A DNA stretch of 64,000 nucleotides from Botrytis cinerea B05.10 (lineage: Eukaryota > Ascomycota > Leotiomycetes > Helotiales > Sclerotiniaceae). Of the stretch, positions 55,747 through 64,000 are shown in pieces. Made by a program: the position numbers and the translations under genes. The first letter of the stretch is position 1. The number at the start of each line of letters is the position of its first letter. The stretch covers positions 1,860,001-1,924,000 of the forward strand of contig NC_037317.1 in assembly GCF_000143535.2 (NCBI RefSeq), written 5' to 3'. Under the pieces are notes generated by a model. It was not told the DNA's origin. It saw nothing but the letters and a program-made list of their open reading frames with translations, and made no database searches.

Positions 55747-57557
55747 TTACATTCTGAAGACGCCGAATTTGGTATCTACCGGTTCATTCTTCCCACCCAA
55801 TGCAGCCATCAAACTCAAACCTAAAACCCTTCTCGTATGACTTGGCGGAATAACTCCATCATCCTAGATAGCTTGTTAGTCACCTCAATTCCATTTTGTT
55901 TTACCGAAGACAACATACCCATAATCTAGCACTTGAGAAAACCGCCTCACTCTCTCTATCAATCCTGTCTCTGAGCTCTGGATCAACGGCCTTTCCAACA
56001 GTCTCCATGACAGCCGTCAATTGTTCACTTCCCATTACTCCAATCCGTGCATTGGGCCACATCCATAAGAATCGAGGACTATATGCCCGACCACACATAC
56101 CATAATTACCAGCACCATTACTAGCACCAACCACAACGGTAAACTTAGGTACATTGGCACAGGCAACTGCGGTAACTAATTTTGCACCATTTTTCGCAAT
56201 ACCCTCACGTTCAGCATCAGTACCTACCATGAATCCGCTGATATTTTGCAGGAAAATGAGAGGAATTTTGCGTTGAGTGCAGAGCTCAATGAAATGCGCG
56301 CCTTTGAGAGAGGAGGCAGAGAAGAGAATACCGTTATTGGCTATAATACCGACTTTGTGACCGTAGATATGGGCAAAACCTGTCACCAGAGTGGAGCCAT
56401 AGTCGCGTTTGAACTCGGAAAAGACGCTTCCATCAACAATACGAGCGATAACCTCATGGATGGGGAGAGGTTTACGGTGATTAGTTGTAGCAATTCCAGT
56501 AAGCTCTTCGGGAGAATAGAGGGGTTCAGTGTAGGATTCTGAGGGTGGAAATGATTTGGTGGGCCAATTAAGATTGCTAACAGACCGGCGGGCAAGGACT
56601 ATGGCATGAGCATCATCGACAGCAAGATAGTCTGTTACTCCAGACACTGAGCTGTGCATATTTCCACCTCCTAGTTCTTCAGCTGTTACAACTTCTCCAG
56701 TTGCGGCTTTTACTAGAGGTGGACCAGCTAGGAAAATATGACCTTGTTCACCTACGATGATACTCTCATCAGACATAGCGGGAACATAGGCGCCACCTGC
56801 TGTGCAAGGGCCCATGACCACAGCTATTTGTGGAATTCCAATCGAACTCATTCTTGCTTGATTGAAAAAAATTCGACCAAAATGCTCTCGATCTGGGAAG
56901 ACATCTGCCTGATGTGGAAGATTGGCTCCACCTGAATCTACCAGATAGACACAACTGTAAAATATTAGTATCTAATTATTTTTTTGGCATCAATTGAACG
57001 AAAACTCACGGTAAATTGTTTTCCTTCGCAATCTCTTGTGCTCTCAAATGTTTCTTCACAGTAATTGGATAATACGTTCCTCCTTTCACGGTGCTATCAT
57101 TTGCAACCACCATACACGTTACCCCTTCAATAACACCCACCCCTGTGATAATTCCACCAGCAGGTACATCCGCCTCAGGATAAAGCTCATGACCTGCCAA
57201 TGCACTCAATTCCAAGAATGAAGTACCTGGATCTATGAGTGCAGTGATACGATCTCTAGGAAGCATCTTTTTGCGTGCAATATGCTTTTCACGTGCTTTG
57301 GGAGGACCACCTTGATGTATTTTGGCGGTGAGAGTAGAGAGGTGATCGAGAAGAGGTTTCATTTGAGACTCATTTTGAGTGTATTCCTCTGAAGATGTAT
57401 CGACATTTGTCGGAAGAACGGAGATGGCTTTTGCTTGGGTTGGAGGACAATAAGTAGCAATTGTTCGAATAGGAATGGAGGTTGCTTTGTGATATATTGG
57501 TCGTAAAGATTTCCTAGAGAGATTGGGTAGAATTCTGGATGCTCTGAGTGAAGCCAT
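55747..57557 (-). CDS. mccB: 3-methylcrotonyl-CoA carboxylase, beta (carboxyltransferase) subunit
   Basis: Carries out the carboxyl transfer of step four in leucine breakdown, turning 3-methylcrotonyl-CoA into 3-methylglutaconyl-CoA in mitochondria. Exons complement(join(55747..55863, 55919..56954, 57010..57557)) give 566 residues (human enzyme 563). The N-terminus is Arg/Ser-rich without acidic residues, a mitochondrial presequence. Diagnostic blocks are [36 protein letters not shown] across the first splice, [54 protein letters not shown] and [20 protein letters not shown]. The C-terminal exon gives [18 protein letters not shown]. Its promoter is shared with the divergent isovaleryl-CoA dehydrogenase gene, as in other fungi with a leucine cluster. 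The biotin-carrying alpha subunit is not in the window. Confidence 0.96.
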
Positions 57558-57812
57558 TGTGATAGAAGTTATGCTATAGTGACAGCAAAAAAGTGAGATA
57601 TCAACATGGACATTTAAACATTTGTTCTGAGACAAGATCTCAAAAGACGAAGCGGGAATAGGCTCGACGGCTAGATGCGGCCCCGCGTTTCCCCGGAAAA
57701 CCACGGTCCAAGCTAGCTAGGAAGGGCTTATAATTATTGTGCACATCTACAAAACCTAAACAATGTAGGAAGCACACTCTCTCAATTCTTACAACATTTT
57801 CACAGAACAAAA
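57558..57812. promoter_or_regulatory. shared divergent promoter of the leucine-catabolism pair
   Basis: Only 255 bp separate the two start codons. The region around 57662-57706 is GC-rich with repeated CGG/CCG triplets (CGACGG, GCGGCCCCGCG, CCCCGG). These are the half-sites used by Zn2Cys6 regulators, and could mediate joint induction by leucine or its products. Both 5' leaders must be short. Confidence 0.5.
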
Positions 57813-59105
57813 ATGGCTTCCTCAATAAAATGTCTTCGATCCCTCACCACCCGACCTATATCTCATCTCCACATCAAACCTTCAGTCCCTATATCCACAA
57901 TCCGTCGACGTAATGCATCATCCAAACACCCAGCTGGTTTCGAGCCACCAACCTCCTCCGATCTCCTCGAGCTTCGCGAACGAGTTCAAGAATTCACACG
58001 ACGAGAAATTCCCGAAACCCTCGCATCTGAGACTGATAAATCGAATTCATTTCCCAATTCCATGTGGCAAAAATTCGGCGATGCAGGGTTCCTTGGCATA
58101 ACTGCATCTGAAGATGTGGGTGGATTGGCTATGGGTTATCAAGCACATTGTATTGTCATGGAAGAGATATCTCGTGCTTCGGGCAGTATTGGGTTGAGTT
58201 ACGCTGCACATTCACAACTGTGTGTCAATCAATTACAATTGAATGGTAATCAGGACCAGAAGATGAAGTATATGCCGGGGCTGATAGATGGGAGTAAGAT
58301 TGGTGCATTGGCTATGAGTGAGAGTGGCGCAGGGAGTGATGTTGTCAGTATGAGAACGACAGCGAAGAAGGTAGATGGTGGATATGTATTGGATGGGACG
58401 AAGATGTGGATTACCAATGGACCAGATGCAGATGTTATTGTGGTTTATGCGAAGACTGAGCCCGAGAAGGGCTCAAAGGGAATTACTGCCTTCTTAGTCG
58501 AAAAAGGATTCAAAGGGTTCAGTTGTGCGAGAAAATTGGATAAGATGGGTATGAGAGGAAGCAACACTGGAGAACTAGTTTTTGAGGGAGTATTTGTGCC
58601 CGAAGAAAATATCTTGGGTGAGGTCAATAGAGGAGTCAAGGTACTGATGGAAGGACTTGACATTGAGAGATTAGTTTTAAGTGCTGGGCCATTAGGCATC
58701 ATGCAAGCTGCTTTGGATGTTGCACTTCCATTCACACATCAACGCAAACAATTCGGCCAACCTATCGCACATAATCAGCTGGTTCAAGGAAAGCTTGCAG
58801 ATATGTATACAAAGCTACAAGCTTCGAGAGCTTATACATATGATACAGCAAGGACTGTCGATGAAACAGGAAACATCAGGACACAAGACTGTGCTGGAGC
58901 TATTATGTATGCTGCTGAGCGAGCCACAGAAGTCTCATTGGATTGTATACAGTTGTTGGGGGGCATGGGTTATGTTGAGGAAATGCCTGCTTCGAGATTA
59001 CTGCGCGATGCAAAGCTCTATGAAATCGGTGCTGGAACTACTGAAGTCAGAAAAGTGGTGATAGGAAGAGCTTTCAACAAAGAATATAGTGGTTTTAGTG
59101 CCTAA
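57813..59105 (+). CDS. ivdA: isovaleryl-CoA dehydrogenase
   Basis: A mitochondrial FAD enzyme of the acyl-CoA dehydrogenase family. It oxidises isovaleryl-CoA to 3-methylcrotonyl-CoA, the substrate of the neighbouring carboxylase. It is a single-exon gene of 430 residues (human precursor about 426). An Arg/Ser-rich presequence covers roughly residues 1-35. Conserved blocks are GFLGITASEDVGGLAMGY, SGSIGLSYAAHSQLCVNQL, ALAMSESGAGSDVVSM, the FAD-binding MWITNGPDADV, and C-terminal GGMGYVEEMPASRLLRDAKL. The catalytic base is E285 in GLDIERLVLSAGPLG. That is the helix-G position specific to isovaleryl-CoA and long-chain dehydrogenases rather than the usual later glutamate. This supports isovaleryl specificity over other family members. 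Confidence 0.96.
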   Translation: MASSIKCLRSLTTRPISHLHIKPSVPISTIRRRNASSKHPAGFEPPTSSDLLELRERVQEFTRREIPETLASETDKSNSFPNSMWQKFGDAGFLGITASEDVGGLAMGYQAHCIVMEEISRASGSIGLSYAAHSQLCVNQLQLNGNQDQKMKYMPGLIDGSKIGALAMSESGAGSDVVSMRTTAKKVDGGYVLDGTKMWITNGPDADVIVVYAKTEPEKGSKGITAFLVEKGFKGFSCARKLDKMGMRGSNTGELVFEGVFVPEENILGEVNRGVKVLMEGLDIERLVLSAGPLGIMQAALDVALPFTHQRKQFGQPIAHNQLVQGKLADMYTKLQASRAYTYDTARTVDETGNIRTQDCAGAIMYAAERATEVSLDCIQLLGGMGYVEEMPASRLLRDAKLYEIGAGTTEVRKVVIGRAFNKEYSGFSA

Positions 59106-59369
59106 AGAGGGGGTATGTTTGTTAGATTGAGCATAGCGATGGGCTTCGTGTCATATGTAGTATACCGCAGCAATGATTAGAGCTCTTATTTTCATCGATT
59201 ATCAACTCCATATGGATATACTTAATATGAAGTCTTGTCTAGTACAGTAACAAGAGCTAGCTGTTGAAGCCAGTCTCCATTTACACAAATGCAACATTCT
59301 CGGTTTACTTTCTCTGTCCTGTCGTGGTCATCGCTGTCCTCTGGCCCAACGCCTGGAAATCACAAACCG
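59106..59369. other. convergent 3' flanks
   Basis: 264 bp between the stops of isovaleryl-CoA dehydrogenase and the short-chain dehydrogenase; presumed 3' UTRs. Confidence 0.5.
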
Positions 59370-60723
59370 TCACATCCCCATCTTCCCCTCCCTCAGCTTG
59401 TGATAAATCTCCTCCTTATACCCCTCTAAATTCCCAATCATATACCCCGGTTCAAACGTCGGTCCTTCATCCTACATCCACACAAATTAGTATCAATCTC
59501 CTCATAAACACATACATCACCGCCTCTCGCACTCCTTCTCGCCATTTTCCCTCTAGCCCCCAAAATACAACACGAATTGAAATAATACTAACCCCAATCA
59601 TCTTCACAACCCTAGTCCCACATCCACTAACTTCTAAAATTGTCCCGCCTACATAGTCTTCCCGAGTAAGTAATTCCAACATGGCTTCTGCGACTGTTTC
59701 CCGAGCAATCCATTTTTGACCCGAGGTCAACATGGCCATTTTATCGGGTTGATGAGACCAGATTGGAGTCTTTGAAAAAGTCAATATAGTCTACTCATCG
59801 CCATTCTATCTCGATCCGAGAAAATCCCCTCCCTCCTCACCTAAAACAAGAAAACAAACCAAACCAAACCAAACCAAAGGATACGAAGAAAGAGAATAAG
59901 AAGCCTCACCTGCACAAGCGCCGGCGCAATAGCCGTCACCCGAATCCCCAACTCCTCCAAGCCCGCGAGACTCCTCACAAACCCCGTAATCGCAAATTTG
60001 CTCGCGTTATACAGCGGGGTTTCCATGACGCCTATTTGACCGGCTACGCTCCCCAGGCAAACTACTCTTCCGCTTCGCTTTGACGAAGTCCAATACTCGA
60101 CTCCCATTTGCGTGAGACGGATGGGGTGGGTGACGTTTACGTTTAGGGTGTGGAAGGAGCCTGGGAAGCGGTTGATTTTAGGAGGAGGGGGGGTTGGATG
60201 GGTTTCCGTGGGGCCTTGCGAGAGGGGCGGAGGAGAGCGAAGATGATGCGTGTCTTGGGAGAGGGGGGTTCCGGGGGGGTTGTAGAAGTTGGAGATGAGG
60301 GGGTCGAAGAGTCCGGCGCCGGGGACGAGGATGTCTATTCCTGTGGGGAAATGGGAGAGGGTGAAATCGAAGAGGGAGGTGAGCGCAGGCCAGGATGTGA
60401 CATCGGTGGGGTGGTAGAGACATTGTGGGGGTGCGGGGGTACGGGGGGATGAGGAATCTGGGGAAGTGGAGGTGTGGGTGGGAAGGGAGGGGCTGGTGTA
60501 GGTGGTGAGGAGTTCGGTTGCGGCGGGTTGGAGAGAGAGGTCGGCTATTACGACGTTGCAACCTTTTGAGAGGAGGAGCGTTGCGAATGCGAGATTGATA
60601 CCTGGAGATGTTATATGAGAGGGCGGGAATCAGGTGGGGGTTAGGAGGGAGGAGTGTACCTGAGCCGGCGCCGGTGACGATGGCTACTTTTCCCTCGATT
60701 TCAAAGTCCATCTTGAGATCCAT
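59370..60723 (-). CDS. short-chain dehydrogenase/reductase with Pro/Ser-rich insertions
   Basis: An NAD(P)-dependent oxidoreductase of the classical SDR type, closest in layout to 15-hydroxyprostaglandin-dehydrogenase-like fungal proteins. Exons complement(join(59370..59471, 59593..59769, 59910..60601, 60660..60723)) give 344 residues. The intron splitting TGAGSG-INLAFA in the Rossmann loop is phase-consistent. Conserved parts are EGKVAIVTGAGSGINLAFA, the CNVVIADLS strand, FHTLNVNVTHPIRLTQ, CLGSVAG, the active-site YNASK (Y and K), and VQTPIWSHQPDK after splicing. Two insertions of about 25-35 residues, rich in Pro/Ser/Thr, interrupt the core, and the usual NAG motif reads PGAG. I chose ATG 60723 (good context); an in-frame ATG at 60777 would add 18 residues, and 60711 would remove 4. 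The substrate is unknown. Confidence 0.82.
59856..59875. repeat. (AAACC)4 repeat in an intron
   Basis: Four perfect AAACC units inside the 140-bp second intron of the short-chain dehydrogenase gene. Confidence 0.9.
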
Positions 60724-61337
60724 TTTCAATAGAGAATCTAGCGAGTTATGAGATACTGTCAATTTACTCGGTGTCATCTACCAATATACAATGTATAAAA
60801 GACAACGAGACAATAAGGAGGTGCAACTAAAAGGACGGGATGGCCATAAATATATAAGGGATTCCCTTTGTGCTCGCATACAGTTCGCTCACACATACTA
60901 ATATGGTAACTGTCCTAACCTGTTCTATCTATTTGTATAATTCGGGGAGTTGTCTGTACATGGTTGTACTGGAGCGGGGACCTCAGCTGAATTTTGTCTA
61001 TTCTTCGGCCCAGTCGCAACTTGTCACATGTAAGTTCGGGTACGCCTTTTCAGATGAAAATACCGCAGACTGAGTCATGAGTCGTGCAGCAACAAGCCAC
61101 TGTCCTCAGATGACTGATTGATTAGCCGAATCACGCAAATCTTATCACAATTGCATTCAGCTTGCATAGTCTAAGTTGAGAATATGTCAATGCCATTAAC
61201 TAACGTAGCCATGAAGTAGGGTATAGAATCAATATGCCTCTAGGCGCCGTGTAGCCATTCGAAACCCATGATATACATACAAACTCCAACCCCAAAACCA
61301 GTAATATAAAAACCCACATTCGTTGACCCGCCAGATT
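60724..61337. other. intergenic region
   Basis: Promoter of the short-chain dehydrogenase gene and 3' flank of the PHD-finger gene. A plus frame at 60870-61073 has no features. Confidence 0.5.
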
Positions 61338-63447
61338 TCATGCATACTCCTTTTGCCATTTGACTAATTGCCTAGTAAGAATGTCCATCATTTCCAGACA
61401 CGTTAAATCCTTAAATTCCTTTGGTGATTCACTTTCGCCTCGAGCCACCTGTTTTCCATTTGCGCCATTAAGTTGTATCATAGGGAGAGTTTCTTCGACC
61501 AGCCCCCGAATAGATTTCTCTACTCCACTGCCACTTGGAAGTATTGACGGGTCTGCAGCCAATTCAATTTGAGTCCGTGATATGAAATCGAGGATATTTG
61601 TAGCACGTTTCCTCATCTCAGCCATACTAACTTTGCTTCCTACGCTGTTCTTTGCCTTACTAGTCTTGCTCTCATTGTGTGAAGCTCTACTAGTAATTGT
61701 CTGTACATTATCGTCTGTACGTGGAATATCTCGAGATTGAGATCGATTTGGAGATTGAACATTGTTATCGTCCTTTTCCCTAGTGTATTGATTCTTGCCC
61801 GATTTACCCTTTCGAGGATTGGGAGGTCTGCCACCCTTCTTATGCGAAACTGGCGGCAGAACTGGAGGAGGTGTATCTGGCGCTATCGTTTGTGACACTG
61901 GAGGTGGATCTGGAGGTTGTGCGGATACCTCGGGGTTCTTACTTGGAGGTTTTATTGCCGGCGGGGTCTCTTCAATAGGCTCTGAATCTAGGCGATTGTG
62001 AGTTATTGCTACGTCATAATGTATTTGAGTGTACTGACCTTCAATTCTTCGCCGTTCGGCTCGACCTTTTCTTTTATTTGCGGCTTCCAGCCTCGACCTT
62101 TCTCGTTCCTCCCTCAATTCCTTTTCTCTATGGTTTTTAGCTGCTGCTCCCCTTATCTTCTTAGCTGCCCCGAATCGACCATTCCCCACGATTGTGCTGT
62201 CTTCGGATTCTGCTTGCGAGTGTGGTGCCTCTTGTGGTTTCTCATCATCTTCAGGAGTAGGAGAAGCCGAGTCCGTCCGTTGTCTTTTGGGTCCGTCGTG
62301 TTTGCTACTAAGAGTAATTAGAACAAGCTGCACCAATAGAATGACTCTCACTTACTCTTCGCTGTCACTCCGACTTCTTTTTGCTTTGCGACTCCGGCCA
62401 TCAATACTTTCTGGGATATCTGCGACACTAGCCGCTATGGCTTTTCGGAGTGCTTCTTCTTCGGCGGCTTCAAAGTACGCAGCATCTCTACTATTCATGG
62501 TTGAGCGCCTCTTTGTGCTTGCAGAGCTGGAGCTGGGTCGACCATTCTTGCCACCTTTTGGTGATCTTGTGCCATCTTTGGAAAATGAAGCCGCTCGAGA
62601 GGTTGTTCTGGAAAGATTCGGGTGAAGGGGTAGGTATAAAGAGTAGCGTTGCCTGCGATCCATTGTGTCAGAATTATCATCGATGTTTTCATGGGTTGGG
62701 ATCATTTGTTTAAGGTTCTTGCGCAATTAAAGAAATCAATCTTGTGAGACTTCGATCTGCGCCACGGTCTCGCGTGGATGCTGACACTTCGAGTGAATCT
62801 CTCGAATGGGGGTATATGTGATTGATGCGAAAAAAAAGGACTCACCCATTTGACGCCGAACGAATTCTGTGAAGTTCTTTACGGCATTGTTCGCAAAAGT
62901 ATTCTTCGGGACTCGTATCTTCGTTCACGATTCCAACGCATCCGCCGTGTTGCCAGACTTTGCAAACGTCGCATTGCAAGAAAAATCCAGCCAAATCTTC
63001 TGTAAAATCCGCTGCTGTTATGACTGGCTCCTCAATTCCATCTTTTATATTATTCTTGTTATCGTCGTCCTCGAGCTGTGGCGGTCCAGGATATTCATCG
63101 TAGCCGCAGATGCATCGAACAGCTTCATCGTCATCGCCTCCCTCGTCTGCACCAATGACTGTGTCTTCATCAACTAATTGTCCTTTTTGTATCTTGTCAC
63201 CTCCATCAACTCGACCTCGCTTTCGACGTGTCGAGGAACTATCTTCGGCCGTGATTGGGTCGTCAGGAGAGTCCGAGGAAAGTGAGGCAGCTGGAGTCGA
63301 CTTTCGTGGAGATTCGACTTTATTATTTGAGCGAGTAGATCTCTCTGCGCGACTAGAAGAATTCGAAGAAGCTGAAGAATGGTGTGAATTAGTTTGAGAA
63401 GGTTGACTGCCTCGAGCGGCCCTTGACGAACGCCTAGTAGTATCCAT
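61338..63447 (-). CDS. PHD-finger protein, Cti6-like subunit of Rpd3-type histone deacetylase complex
   Basis: Nuclear chromatin protein. Exons complement(join(61338..61987, 62039..62307, 62356..62652, 62846..63447)) give 605 residues. A C4HC3 PHD finger covers residues 112-188 (C112, C114, C159, C162, H167, C170, C185, C188). It reads RCICGYDEYPGPP.. and GFFLQCDVCKVWQHGGCVGI, with a ~40-residue acidic insertion between the first two zinc pairs. This form and the following SNGQRYSLYLPLHP across the first splice match yeast Cti6, which reads methylated H3K4 in the Rpd3L complex. The rest is basic, Ser-rich and disordered, with a long RE/RR-rich helix (KNHREKELREERERSRLEAANKRKGRAERRR) and a conserved C-terminal block (MAEMRKRATNILDFISRTQIE..MMDILTRQLVKWQKEYA). 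Exon 3 has a tandem TAGTAG acceptor. The orthology is inferred. Confidence 0.87.
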
Positions 63448-64000
63448 TCCCAATGATTATAATAGTACAAAGGTAATATCGAATTCGAGATGGCGTGTGT
63501 GCGAAATGGATTAATATTCTGGTAAATCTCGAGAGTGTATGTAATGTGTAATGTGTAATGTGTGAATTGAGATCGTAATTGAAGTGCTCCTCCTGCTCCG
63601 TTGAGAAGCTTTTAATTCCAGTCTTCCCAAGCCAAACCCAAGAGCAAACCGAAATGAAAAGGACGGCAAAGTGAGTTTGGGAAAACGATTGAGTGTCGAT
63701 TAGAGCTTAGAGAACCAAATTGGAACCCGAAGATATGCGATCTGATAAATAGGAAGGTGGGTAAAGTTTCCTGGTGTAATCATGACTGCGGGTGTGAAGA
63801 GAGTGAGGAGTGAGGAAGAGCGAAAGGAAATAATTTACTAAATTCAAAGCTGCCCTTTCGTCCCCGCCAAATTCCCTAATGAATATTGTGGTTAGGCATA
63901 TAGGTAGGCATAGGCCAAATTCCGTTCGGAAAATGTGAAGAGCGAAAGTATGCTTTGGAGTGACTAATGGGGAATTACTGGCCAATGAGAATATCATGTC
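63448..64000. other. promoter region of the PHD-finger gene
   Basis: 5' leader and upstream region of the Cti6-like gene up to the window edge. It contains a triple GTAATGT repeat (63541-63561). No further gene is recognised. Confidence 0.5.
63541..63561. repeat. (GTAATGT)3 tandem repeat
   Basis: Three perfect copies of GTAATGT, about 94 bp upstream of the PHD-finger start codon. Confidence 0.9.

Noticed and set aside
1..64000. tRNA genes, rRNA, complete transposons, CRISPR arrays
   Set aside because: Scanning by eye for A/B-box pairs, long terminal or inverted repeats, transposase or reverse-transcriptase motifs and spaced direct repeats gave nothing convincing. A dedicated tRNA and repeat search would be decisive.

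Overview
The window reads as nuclear DNA of a filamentous ascomycete. Genes are interrupted by short introns (mostly 48-130 bp, GT..AG, often with a CTGAC/CTAAC-like branch site). Intergenic stretches are AT-rich and often long, and the families are typical of Pezizomycotina: Zn2Cys6 regulator, NmrA-like protein, quercetinase-like cupin, F-box/CxxC protein, GPI-type Ser/Ala-rich proteins. A Leotiomycete of the Botrytis/Sclerotinia type is my best guess, by inference only. No rRNA, tRNA, intact transposon, CRISPR array or prokaryotic feature was recognised. All exon structures were read by eye from splice signals and frame continuity.

Left part (1-16.5 kb): a 3.1 kb stretch without a recognisable gene, acetoacetyl-CoA synthetase (+), a Dpb11/Rad4/TopBP1-like BRCT replication-checkpoint protein (-), an isochorismatase-family hydrolase (-), a 3.6 kb gene-poor stretch, and an alpha-arrestin with a PPxY motif (+).

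Middle-left (17.8-31.3 kb): GMC oxidoreductase (+), NmrA/isoflavone-reductase-like protein (-), a regulator with two C2H2 fingers followed by a Zn2Cys6 cluster (+), and a flavin monooxygenase (+). Three redox enzymes around one regulator could form a small metabolic cluster lacking a synthase. Next come a protein whose C-terminal two thirds is an ~18-residue repeat resembling a bactofilin-type beta-solenoid (+), and a membrane-anchored nucleotide pyrophosphatase/phosphodiesterase (-).

Middle-right (32.4-46 kb): an APC-family amino acid/GABA/choline-type permease (-), a short, probably spliced gene of unknown function (-), a deaminase of the riboflavin (DRAP) type (-), a large WD40 protein of the yeast Dgr2/YMR102C type (+), and a secreted quercetin 2,3-dioxygenase-like bicupin (+). 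The 1.9 kb interval upstream of the cupin carries six copies of the heptamer CGTCCAC.

Right part (46-64 kb): two small secreted Ser/Ala-rich, probably GPI-anchored proteins (one built of 11-residue repeats) flanking a decayed gene, then an F-box protein (-). A divergent leucine-catabolism pair follows: 3-methylcrotonyl-CoA carboxylase beta subunit (-) and isovaleryl-CoA dehydrogenase (+), sharing a 255 bp promoter. The window ends with a short-chain dehydrogenase with unusual Pro/Ser-rich insertions (-) and a Cti6-like PHD-finger protein (-). The leucine pair and the acetoacetyl-CoA synthetase at the other end belong to connected chemistry: leucine carbon leaves as acetoacetate, which the synthetase re-activates.
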